A program made the position numbers and the translations under genes. The notes under the pieces were generated by a model that ran no database searches, was not told the origin of the DNA, and was given only the letters and a program-made list of their open reading frames with translations. From Ectocarpus siliculosus (Eukaryota > Sar > Phaeophyceae > Ectocarpales > Ectocarpaceae), in assembly GCA_000310025.1 (NCBI GenBank), contig FN649752.1, positions 2,980,845 through 3,035,307 on the forward strand: 54,463 nt of DNA. Direction: 5' to 3'. Positions within the stretch are counted from its first letter, which is position 1, and each line of letters opens with the position of its first letter. Below are positions 45,032-54,463 of the stretch, piece after piece.

Positions 45032-48000
45032 ATGGTCTTGCCCGACCGCGCTGGTGTGTATACCGTAAAGCCGGATGGCCACTGCGGGTTTAGTGCGATG
45101 TCCGCGGGTCTGCAGGTTTGCCTCGGTAGAACAAGGGCCGCCCCCACCCCAGAGAACATGAGGAGCGTGGTCGCCCGTCGAGCCACGGAACATGTTCTTG
45201 GCGCATCCGGTGTTGAGGACTTGACAGCTGTACTCTCACCAGACCAGCTTGGGCGGGCCCGGAGTGTGCGTATACCGGATGTTTTAGGAGCTGCCGTGGA
45301 AGAAATGACGGCGCCGGAGGATAAGACGGTCGGTTGGTTTCGCGAGAAAGCCCAGCTAAGTGCAACAACAAAATGGATTGACGTGACCTGGTTCTCTTTT
45401 CTGGCGTCGGAGTACGGGGTGAACATCATGTTGTGGGAGCCAAGCCCCACGTACGGCACAGTTCAGCCGTACTCAGCAGCCCTCACGGCAGGCATGTTCT
45501 TGTTCGAGAAAAAAGACAAAATGGACGAGGAGGGGGATCGCTGGGTGCATCTGCTCTATCGGAAACACGACGATCCGTGGGCAGCGCGCGAGGGTGTAGG
45601 TGAGGCAGGCCATAAACAGCACAACCACTTCGACCGTCTGCAGCTTGGACTCAACGTACATACTTCCTTCATCGATGTCGTCAGAGTTGCAAAGGAGAAA
45701 GCGCTAGGAATGGCGGCGCCGGTGCCGTCGGCGAGCGCCACGGCCGGGAAGAAAGCGCCAGGGTCCGCAAAGGTGGACGGAGAAGAGGTGGACGATCCCG
45801 AGTTCAGCATGAGACCAAGCGGCAGCAACAGCAACAAGAGCAGCAGCAGCAGCCGGCAAGCGCAGGGAAAGGCTGCAGCGGGAAAGAAAAGCAAGGCGAA
45901 GATCGGGAGTAAGGTCGGGGTGAAGCGACCAACCGAGAGGCAGCCAGGGGACAGCAAGAGGCACAAGGCGGGGGGTGCACCGGGGAAGCAGCGCAAGGCG
46001 GTTGGTGTGCCGGGGAAGCGCAAGGCGGGGGGTGCACCAGGGGAGGGGAGGGGTGCCGCAAAGAAATGCAAGAGTACGCCGACGGGTAGGAGGAAATCGG
46101 TGAAGAGCAACGGCCAAGTAGACGAAGCCAACTATGATTCCGACGGCAGCATCGGGGGGGGGGACCACGAGCGAAACCCAGGGCTCCTTCGCTAGCATGT
46201 CGCAGAACGACAAGAAGGTGGTGGCCGCCATGAAGAAGATCCAGGAGCTCAAGTACAGGCGGGCGTACTTGCTGAGCAACAAGAGGAGGGCGCGGGGTCT
46301 AAAGGTGGGTTTGTGTTCGTGTAGACTTTTCTCTTGGCATTTTCCAGGCGAATAGGCGGACCTAAGAGAAGACGACGATTTATGGTGGTGCAAAAGTTGA
46401 GTCCGATAAATAGTGCGAATCAATACTGCTGTAGCAGTTTCTTACGTTTTTTTTTTCGCTTGGAATACCGAGTAGAGAGTGCCCTATCAACGCTGAACAA
46501 ACGCGTGTCTAGGTAGGCACTTTGTTTCGCCTCGTGTGGTCGCTAGTCTCTACCAAAAATAATCTTAGAAGTGTTGGTAAAAAGCACCTGGTTGCTTGCA
46601 TGATCATGTTGACGCCTCCGTGCCTGGCTCCTGTTGCTCAACACGGGTGTGGTTTCCAATGTTGGCAGGGGGGCAACGAATGTCGAGTTCACGATTCGGA
46701 GTATGTAAATGCATGTGCGTGACCTGAACACCCTACTGGCCCTGTATGGTGTTACTTTTGATCGCCGTGTCAGTTTCATGTGAATCTCTCGCTCGCTCGA
46801 TTCGTAGGTGTTAGTGACACCGTCGCCTCGTACGACTTTATTTTTTTTCGGATGATTGAACACAACACGGCAGGGTATGAATTGACACACCTGCCGCTCT
46901 GTTTCCGCTGTTTGCCGACGACGTGCTCAACCCAGCTCAAGGCCATACGCGACAGGGAGAAGGAGAGGCTCAAGAAAGCGGCAGAAAAGGAAAAAAAAAA
47001 ACAGCTTCGGCCGCGGCAGGAGGTGGAGGAGGAGGAGCGACAAGAGAGAGAGGAGCTAGAGAAGCAGCAGCAGCAGGAGCAGGAGGAGTTGAAAGCTGAG
47101 GCGGAGGAGTACCCGGAGGTGGCGTGGACTGACCGCGGCATTCCTGACTTTGCGGGAACGACGGACCACAAGAAGAGAACCCGGCGGCAAGCGGTCAGCG
47201 CTGCTTCGCTGTCGGCGTCCGCGCGATCGAAGTTGCCCTCTCTCGATACCTTCATGGGCGGCCGCGACGAGAACGGAGAGTTCCCGCTGAGTGGTTTGAT
47301 GAAGACGTGCTTCAACATGATGTTCCCCGACAAGGCAGTAGATCTTTTCGTGCAAAAGGTGAGCATTGGTGTTTTCGTGTGGTCGCATTCCTTATTAAGT
47401 TGCACTCGAACAACTCACTAGGGGGGTTGCACGCAAGTAAGAGACCGAGCCGTTATGCGTCGGACTTGAAAGTAGTTCCGCGGGAAGGGGGGGAGGGGGG
47501 GGGGCGGGATGAATTGTATGCCCTTTGTTGTGTGTTTACACTGCATGATGTCGTCTGCATGCCTTGGTCGCCTAATCATACTGGCCGAATGTAGATCACA
47601 GCTCATCAAGATTGTCAAACACACGGGGGTTTATGCGGTGTTCATGCATACTTCCCTCCTGACGTGCTACGTACCAGCGTATCGTGCATGGGGTGGTTTG
47701 CAAGGGCGGATGCAATACCGCGGAATGTACTCCCTGTAGAGAAGCACCCTCCCCCCCCCCTATCCAGCGCGCGGGATCCCTGTTATGTATGTTGTAATTT
47801 GATTACCGATATCCACCCGACCAACCCAACAATTGAAAGCGGGTACTAGGTAGATGCCTGAGAACACAGTCTGTTGTGGCCCCTTGCGGTATTGCTTACG
47901 TTCCAAGACACCCGCGGAAGGCGTATGCGGATTAATTTAATCAAACATGTCTGTGCTGCCACGGCTTGCATCAACAATCATTGTGTATATATACGACACC

Positions 48001-51000
48001 TCGGCGCGACCTCTGGGGCGAATATGCTAATCTTCGCTCCGTCTTGTTGTCCCTGACCTCTTCCGCGCGAAACGTGATACTTTTCCAGACCAACAAGTAC
48101 GTGAACCTTTGCACCACACCACCACCCCCCGGAGCTACGGAGAAGCGCAAGGAGCATCAGATGAAGAAGACGAGAACTCTAGGCAGGGTCACCCTGCCGG
48201 AACCCGCATTCGAGCGCAAGCACATCTACGGCATGCTGGGCATCACGATCACGATGGGGCTCACCAAGAAAACGCGCATGAGGAAGCACTGGAGTAGATC
48301 GTTGCACGACGACTATCCTCTAGTGAGGGCGTGCATGCCGCGTGACTTGTTCGAGCTGTTGTACTGCCGTTTCATCCACTGCTCGGACGGCAACGCTCCT
48401 CCTCGATTGTTGGACGAGGACAACACCCCTAACCCGGACTTCGATTCGAAGTGGCACATCAGGTGAGTTTTACCCGTCGGAGACTTCGAGCGTTCTGACT
48501 GTTGGACCACGCTCCTCCATTTTTTCATGTGGTGAAATAAAACGGCCTCCAAGCCGGCAAGTACCCTAGAATCCAAATCCAAAGGGTTCATGTCGTTGTA
48601 CCTGTCGTTGCCCTACACCACCCGCCCTCCCCGGTGGAATACTACCACGTGACCACTACAGTAGCGTACAGTTGTACACCACCCGCCCTCCCCGTGGAAT
48701 ACTACACGTGACCACTACAGTAGCGTACGGTTGGGATGATCATAGCTACGGACTAGCGTGGTTGGTGTGTGTAATCAATAGGCGAGCATTCGTATGTCCG
48801 TTCGTGTCCCACGAATGTTCTACAACAGATTAACCAACGCCACACCTCCGTGCTAATCTTGACGTCGCTTCACCGGCAGAGAGCTCGAAGACATCTTGAA
48901 CACCGCGTGGACGGAAAACATGGACTTCAACCAGTGGCTGTGCTACGACGAGCAGATGGTGAAGACTGTGTCGAGGTACGCGCACTTCCTCATGAGACAC
49001 CAGCCCAAGAAGCCCATCACCCACGGTACGCGGTTTGTGTTTCGTGTTGTATGGACGATTCCTGCCGACTGTGTGTTTTCCTTGTGACGGCCTTGCGGTG
49101 TGAGGGCTCGGCGGCTGGGGACATGGGCGAAGACCTTGTATAGTATTCGGTTTTTAAGGGCCACCATGTGGTGGAGTTGTCATTTTTGCTTTGTGGAGTT
49201 GACCCCCCCCCCCTCTCCCTCTACTGGAAAAATAGGAGCAGGAACATTTGGCGTTTAAGTCACATGAAGAAATCATGCCCGTGGGCATAATCCAAAGCTC
49301 GATTGCTACACAGAGCTCGGCGGTGCCGAAAATGGCGGAACTGGAACCGTCAATGACTGTCCACGAGTTTCAAGCGGCAAACTCCAATAAAGTGCAAACG
49401 GGCACGATTGACTGCTGCGCCGCCTTGTTAATTCGCTCCACCATTTTTCCCTATTCACGTTGTTCCAATGCAGGCGTGAAGATGCTCGCGATCTGCGACG
49501 TCGCGGGGTACTGTTTCGTCAGCAGCGTCGAGGGTGGATTTTCGGGGGATCCCAAGCTGAGGAAGTGGTCTGACTGCCCTCTGGGACGGACCACTCGGCA
49601 CGTTCTACATGTCCTGCTCGACGCCTGCAAGGAGTTCGGTGACAAAATCGACGGCTCTGGCGTGCACATCGCAATGGACAACTACTTCACAAGCCCGACA
49701 CTGTTCGAGTGTCTTGCGGGCCACGACATCTTCGCGGTGGGTACGTGCCGGGTTAACCGAACCGCTGGCGCGATCCCTTTCTTGCAGAGCCTCGATCGCA
49801 TCCCCGTCAAGCGGGGAGACATGCACTTTGCCCGCGCCGGCAATGTCGCATTCGTGCAGTGGCTCGACTCGAAGGATATCATCCTGTGCAGCACCATCCA
49901 CCTCGCGCAACCTCGCGCCGCCATCGGCCAGCCCAAGAAGGAAGACGACGACGGCGGCGACGACCATTTCGCACCTCTACCTTACAGGTGACCTTTTTTG
50001 TTGTTGTTGACCAGATTCATGTTTTTATTTCTGCGTCTTCATGTCGGATGCCTCGCTCGAGTAGCATGTCGGTCAAACTGGTTCGTGCAAAGGTTGATGG
50101 AGTTCAAAGTTTGGTGTTGCCAAAATGCAGCGGCTCGGGTTCATGCCTTTAGTATTCGGTTCGTCACACAGGCTGTTCTCACCGACCGGGAACGTGCTTG
50201 GGGCTTGAGCATTGTAGTGTTGACAGGGGCTGATGCTACGCCGGGGTAAAAATAGGTTGCTACGTCCGACGACCTCCATCCAGTTCGTCGTCGCCGCAGC
50301 CGCAAGTGTGGTGCCTGACCCATGTGTTCCGCCTGCCCCCCGCCTGCCTGCCCCTTTTCGTGCGTGTCCAGCCTGCGCAAAGCTGGGCAGAAGGGGAAAC
50401 CCATGGAGCTACAGCAGCCGTGGATGCGTAAGGATTACGTGGCCAACATGGGGGGAGTAGATACGGCCGACCAACAGAATGGTTCCCACGCCCATGACCA
50501 CAAGGCGTGCACGAACTACTGGCGGCGAGTGATGGAGGCCAAGATTGAGCAGACGTTCACCAACATTTTCGTGATGTTCAAGGCTTTGGTAGCCTTCTGG
50601 GACGGTGAAGCGAAGGAGAGGCTCGAGAGAGGAGACCTAGACCTTGAGTCGTCGATGGAGTTGGAGGGAGTGGTGAAGGAGCTCCGCAGGTTGGCCAATC
50701 TTGAGAGGTCGGACTGGGACGAACAGATGTCGACGGAGCTCATGGGGAGGTGCGGTGTTGGTAGCCTCAACAAGGGGGGGAGACAGGTCAAAGATACGGA
50801 ACCCCCGAAGGACGTTTGGGGGAGCGTTCACATTAAGACAAAACGCAAGTGCATGTACCCCGGATGCAAGAAAACGACAAGAAAAGGGTGTGCCTGCGAG
50901 GCGTTCTGCGGTGCAGGGCGGGAGGGGGGCGGGGGGGTTTTGATGTGCAAGGGATGCTTCGAGAACCCGGCGAGGCACGCTAGGGCCGCACGGGCTGAAC

Positions 51001-51056
51001 GGGAGGCCTCGAAGTTCGGAAAAAGGACACGGAAGGATATGAACTGGTGCTCGTGA
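45032..51056 (+). CDS. OTU-type protease domain joined to PiggyBac transposase
   Basis: Six exons: 45032-46304, 46936-47358, 48089-48462, 48880-49025, 49474-49987, 50372-51056 (stop TGA). Joins are in phase. Exon 1 needs one base removed at the G10 run 46154-46163; with nine G it reads through, giving about 1136 residues. Residues 1-205 resemble an OTU deubiquitinase: Asp15/Cys18 in KPDGHCGFSA, a WFSFLASEYGVNIMLWEP strand and helix, and His199 in HNHFDRL. A basic linker follows with about three KAGGAPGK-type repeats, a nuclear-localisation candidate. Exon 2 is a Glu/Gln/Lys coiled coil. Exons 3-6 are the PiggyBac DDE domain: TNKYVN, then D713 in CYDEQM, D807 in AMDNYF, D870 in WLDSKD, and the MGGVDTADQ box. 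A C-terminal cysteine-rich finger (CMYPGC, CACEAFC, CKGCF) binds terminal DNA in this family. Every catalytic Asp is kept. A separate OTU gene upstream is the alternative. Confidence 0.85.
48614..48733. repeat. Tandem duplication of about 60 bp in a transposase intron
   Basis: Copies at 48614-48674 and 48675-48733 share TACACCACCCGCCCTCCCC and CACGTGACCACTACAGTAGC and differ by two or three single-base gaps. They lie in the intron between exons 48089-48462 and 48880-49025. Confidence 0.85.
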
Positions 51057-52322
51057 CCGTTTTTTGTTGTTGTTGCGAGTGTTTCGGGCGGAGGAAACAG
51101 GGATCGACTCGTGTAAGGGTCCCTTGACATATTTTTTGGCAGGCAGACTGATCGTAGCGCATCATCTTCCCGTCCGTCATGAAAATGTTTTACTCCGTCG
51201 TTTACCTGTTGTGTCTTCCCGATAGCAGTGGTATTATAGTGTGGGGCGTTTGTGTTGTGTACTTGTTTACCACCCATCTGTATCATGTAGCGGTCGAAGT
51301 ACGATCGTTTTCATCCTTGCGAGATAAAGTGCAAGTTACTGAATCACAATATTGTAGGTCTTTTATTCCGCGCTATTTCTGAAAGCGTGTGTCTTTAGAG
51401 TCTGAAGCGTCCTCCGGGATATGCGGTGAAGAGTGCTTGTCGGGCAACTGTTGGTGGGCGCCGGCGGTGTCACCTGCGGTAGTGAGTTTTTAGCCCCCCC
51501 CCCTTTAGCCCCCATTCGCTTGTGACTACTGTCAGTGTTGTTGCGATTAGCCACGGCTCGTGTATCGCTCGTTGTGTGTCGTTTTTAACCCGAAACCTAT
51601 GTGGCAAGAGCCTTAGGTTTGGCGTCGGTATCCCGTGCTTTGGTCGACAGACATGTTCGCACGTAGACAAGGAATGGAGTACGAAGTGTACAAGGTTTGC
51701 AGATACCAAGGTTTGCAGATAAAATCGAAAGAAGTCTTCGGCATCTAGATAAACAACGTTTTCCTGGCACTTTAGTTTTTTCACTGCGTGCGGTGTAGTC
51801 TAGTCCTTTCGTGCGACGACGTCATACACACCACGTGCCGGTGGTGCTCACCAGTAGTTCAGAGACCGCAAACGGCATCGGAATCCAACCGTGTGCCAAT
51901 GACAGACATTCCGGAGACCTTCATGCGATCAAGTCGTGAATACTTGCAAGATCATTTGTTCCATGTTTATTCCATTTCTTCATCTCGAAACCAAGGCGCT
52001 GATCTCTGCGAAAATGCAATACACATCTCCCGGCGAGTGCGCCTGCAACATGCGACGAAACATACGGAATTTTCAGATCACACCATTGCACCATCGGTTG
52101 TTCCACCGAGTTGTGCCTTGCAGCACTCTTTCTCCAAATAACCCCAGCGAATTGAATGACAAACCCAGCGAACTCAAAGTCATGCGGGGGCACGACGCCC
52201 TGCAAACTAGCCAAGCGCAAACCTTGAGGTTCTGCTCGAAACTCTTGTAAGTACGAAACCCTCTCCACCCCCCCACCCCACCCCTCAGGCTCCATGATCA
52301 GCCTAAAACACGCGCTCGAGAA
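51057..52322. other. Non-coding stretch after the transposase
   Basis: No gene is recognised. A plus-strand GTAAGTACG donor-like site at 52247 and frames near 51921-52295 on both strands show no family motif. CCCAGCGAA occurs twice at 52143 and 52165. An inward AAGGG at about 51115 resembles the terminal repeat only over seven bases and has no TTAA. Confidence 0.5.
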
Positions 52323-53573
52323 TCACGACAATGCCTCCGCAATGGCCGCTGGTATGGCTTCGTCTCCCGGCCACACCGCGCGGCACGCCTGCGTGAAGCA
52401 GTCCCTCCTCGTGATTTGAACGCCACGACCCCTCGCGTTGAGGCGGGTGCTCACGTCGAACGAAGCCTGCACGTTGCGGGGGAAAAAACGACGACGTAGG
52501 CTTGTTTTTTTAGAGCGTGCACTCCAGTCTTTCGTGGGAAAATGGAGAGCCAACAAACGTTACGTGGCATGCAGTATCTGTGAGAGACAGACGTTCACGC
52601 AATGGGGCGGCGCGTGCGTCTTTTTCTCCGTTCGGACTACTAACCGCCCGTTCGGATTACAAAACCTAACTTCGGACAAGACAGAAAATTATGCTCGGCC
52701 TCCCCAGTACATCGTTACCCCTACTGCTGTCTAATGCGGGGAGTACAAAGCTGCGGGCTGCCAGCCTATTCGTACGAAATGGGAGAGTCTCCACCTAACT
52801 GATACGGAAGATAACACCATATCTGTCTCAAAAGGGGAGTCGACGCGCTGGGCGCCGCTTGTCTTTCCAGAGCATTTGCTGAGCATTGCGGAGGTTCATA
52901 GGGATAGGGTTGCTGTAAACGCGTCTTTCAGGTCTCTCATCCCTCTTTCCTGTCTACTTCGTGTGGTGATATGATCTGTCTGGCAGCTGCATTGATCCGC
53001 AGGCTCGAAAAACACACGCACGTTAGTCCAGGTTGAAGTTTGTGGGCCTAGTGTACTGTTGTAGCACTCTTACAAGCCACCATGTCAAACAAAGCTGAAC
53101 GTGAAGCACACCTATAATACACGAGGTGCAACGCGCACAGCAGGTGCACAACCGATCTGGGTCAGCAGCCCATCATTTGTGGGGTTGCCAAATATCAATT
53201 GTACTATACTTACTTGATTCCTCAGACGCTTCGCTGTGACCTGCCCCCCCGAGCTCCTCTCGGCTGCCTTTGAGAAATCTACATCCCCGATCCAGCGGGA
53301 GTGGTGGTACCCGCAGAGTCCGGGGTGCTGCTGAGCTGCGGTCCTCCTTGCTGCCAGGTCCCTTATGTCTGGGAGGGGCTGGGGCTCGTTGTCCCCGTGG
53401 CAGCAGAACCGCTTCCCAACCGCCCTGGCTGCAGCAGATGTCGCCTCGGGCAGGAGCTGGGGTGTTGTGTCCGCGATGAGAACCAGCTCGTCCCACACAA
53501 CTAGGGGAGCATTCACTGGGTCCCACTCAGCCGCTTTGGCCTCCCAGAACTGAGCGATGTCCTCTGGGTCCAT
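52323..53573 (-). CDS. Two-exon gene of unknown function
   Basis: Exon 1 runs 53573-53214 from an ATG (MDPEDIAQFWEAKAAEWDP) and ends at a consensus donor GTAAGTA. Exon 2 runs 52466-52323 after a TGCAG acceptor and ends with TGA. The phase 0-0 join gives 167 residues. Exon 1 is Ala-rich and helical, with CCHGDNEP near residue 55 and then CGYHHSRWIGD. The Cys-x-Tyr-His plus Gly-Asp pattern recalls short zinc-binding motifs in retroelement gag-like proteins, but I would not assign it. Exon 2 has VQITRRDCFTQACRAVWPGD. An open frame extends upstream of the ATG to 53918 through a CAG tract and is probably leader. It lies between the transposase and the candidate right end, in opposite orientation, so it may be an accessory gene of the element or a host gene. 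Confidence 0.55.
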
Positions 53574-54315
53574 GGTGGTGATGTTGGTACTGCTGTACTG
53601 CTGTTGTTGCTGCTGTTGTGCTGGCAGGCTGTGGCGGAGTGACAAAGTGTCAAAAAGAGACACCCGCCCCCGTGCCTTCGCGTTTTTGAGAGGGTTTTCG
53701 TGACTACAGGCACGATAGGAGGCATGATAAAACCTGTCTTTATCTGGTACGATAAAGCATGCTCTCGCTGTTGACTTGTGTGCCTTCTTCCTTGCCTTCG
53801 GAATGTGGTTGCAGAACTGAAGGCCAAGCTTACGAGGCCTCTCCCCGAGTTCTCCTGCGCGCGTGTGTGTTCGAGTGTATTCCTTGTCCGTCTTCAACCA
53901 ACCGCCACCACAAGGCATAGTTTATCTCTCGCGCGGCTCGTGCTTGCTGCTGCTGCTGCGGCGGGCTGCTGCTGCTGGTGCTTGGTGCTTTTTCATTTCG
54001 TTTCGCATGCATGCATCCAACAAACAAACCGCGTGCGTGTGTGCTTCTTGTCTCCGCTGGATATATCACCCAACCAAGTGGCATTGGAGGCGGTGCCATG
54101 CCTTGCGCCAGTGTGCTGCATCGGCGGCGGGGTAGAACTGCTGTGCATGCGATGTATCTCTACTGCTGCTGCTGTATCCATGTAGACTATCACCATGTAA
54201 TCGTGTTTGGGGTAAAGAAATACGGCGCCCTCTCCTCTCTCTCTCCTCCGGTTTCCGACAGCACCTACATACAGCAGTACAGCAGTCAGTGTAGTTATCG
54301 GTCACTCATCACATT
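53574..54315. other. Leader region and right flank of the candidate element
   Basis: No gene is recognised beyond the leader of the minus-strand gene. Three near-copies of GGYAYGATA lie at about 53709-53755; the left end has a related GGCACGATAAC at about 44593, so these may be subterminal repeats. Two TACTGCTGTA-type 10-mers lie at 53588-53597 and 54270-54279. Confidence 0.45.
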
Positions 54316-54328
54316 CTTCACGTGAGGG
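54316..54328 (+). repeat. Candidate right terminal inverted repeat
   Basis: CTTCACGTGAGGG, inverted partner of 44553-44565, followed by TTAC instead of TTAA. Confidence 0.4.
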
Positions 54329-54463
54329 TTACGCTGCTGTTGGGCACTAAACCTTTGTGGCACCATGGGGTGCGTGCGGTTGACCCATGTGGGAACCTGT
54401 TGGTGCGCAAACAAACGTGCAAAAGTTCAAGTGCGGGTGTCGTGTGTGTGTGTCTCATGACTC

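Larger units (their letters stand above)
44553..54328 (+). mobile_element. Candidate PiggyBac-family element, about 9.8 kb
   Basis: The transposase gene at 45032-51056 is of the PiggyBac family. At the left, TTAA (44549-44552) is followed by CCCTTACGTGACT. At the right, TTCACGTGAGGG ends at 54328 and is followed by TTAC. The two ends are inverted copies matching 10 of 13 bases, and they begin with CCCT as is usual for PiggyBac. The right flank TTAC differs from TTAA by one base, so the boundary is provisional. I saw no other TTAA next to an AGGG end downstream of the gene. If right, the element also carries the minus-strand gene at 53573-52323. Confidence 0.5.

Noticed and set aside
51110-51126. 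Alternative PiggyBac right end at GTAAGGG
   Set aside because: Only seven terminal bases match and no TTAA follows. The site at 54328 matches better.
1-54463. Integrated large DNA virus genes
   Set aside because: Brown-algal genomes can carry phaeovirus insertions, but no viral replication, capsid or kinase gene is recognisable here.

Overview
The window is nuclear DNA of an intron-rich eukaryote. Conserved genes are cut into many short exons of about 50-280 bp, separated by introns of about 300-2000 bp with GT-AG borders, often GTGCGT or GTGAGT donors and pyrimidine-rich acceptors. Together with mixed GC, abundant CAA/CAG/CTG microsatellites and a dense mobile-element load, this resembles a stramenopile, most likely a brown alga of the Ectocarpus kind. 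That placement is inference; no taxonomic marker gene is present. Two 100-N assembly gaps lie at 10078-10177 and 36334-36433.

Layout. (1) 1-2833: a possible cysteine-rich exon on the minus strand, a purine-rich tract and a diverged duplication. (2) 2834-6176: a Copia-type LTR element with two 365-bp LTRs and only a gag gene. (3) 6544-12898: a tyrosine-recombinase element on the minus strand with the split direct-repeat architecture (A - genes - B A B) known from PAT/Ngaro/Kangaroo-type DIRS relatives, but no visible reverse transcriptase. It carries a decayed gag-like region and a higher-order minisatellite whose unit is a hairpin. (4) 12899-15603: unrecognised sequence with a 70-bp direct repeat. 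(5) 31954-15604 on the minus strand: a puromycin-sensitive-type M1 aminopeptidase. I could place 22 exons, almost all of them phase-compatible. (6) 32388-40307 on the plus strand: an F-box/leucine-rich-repeat protein in seven exons, divergent from the aminopeptidase across about 430 bp. (7) 44171 to about 42619 on the minus strand: the first three exons of a DHHC palmitoyltransferase. (8) 44553-54328: a candidate PiggyBac element. Its six-exon plus-strand gene appears to join an OTU-type cysteine protease domain to a complete PiggyBac DDE transposase with the C-terminal cysteine-rich domain. A two-exon minus-strand gene of unknown function lies between the transposase and the candidate right end.

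The host genes (aminopeptidase, F-box, DHHC) are housekeeping-like and show no pathway link beyond the shared promoter region of the first two. The main novelty is in the mobile elements: the OTU-PiggyBac gene, the reverse-transcriptase-less split-repeat recombinase element, and the gag-only LTR element. A 10-mer, TACTGCTGTA, also recurs on both strands far more often than expected.
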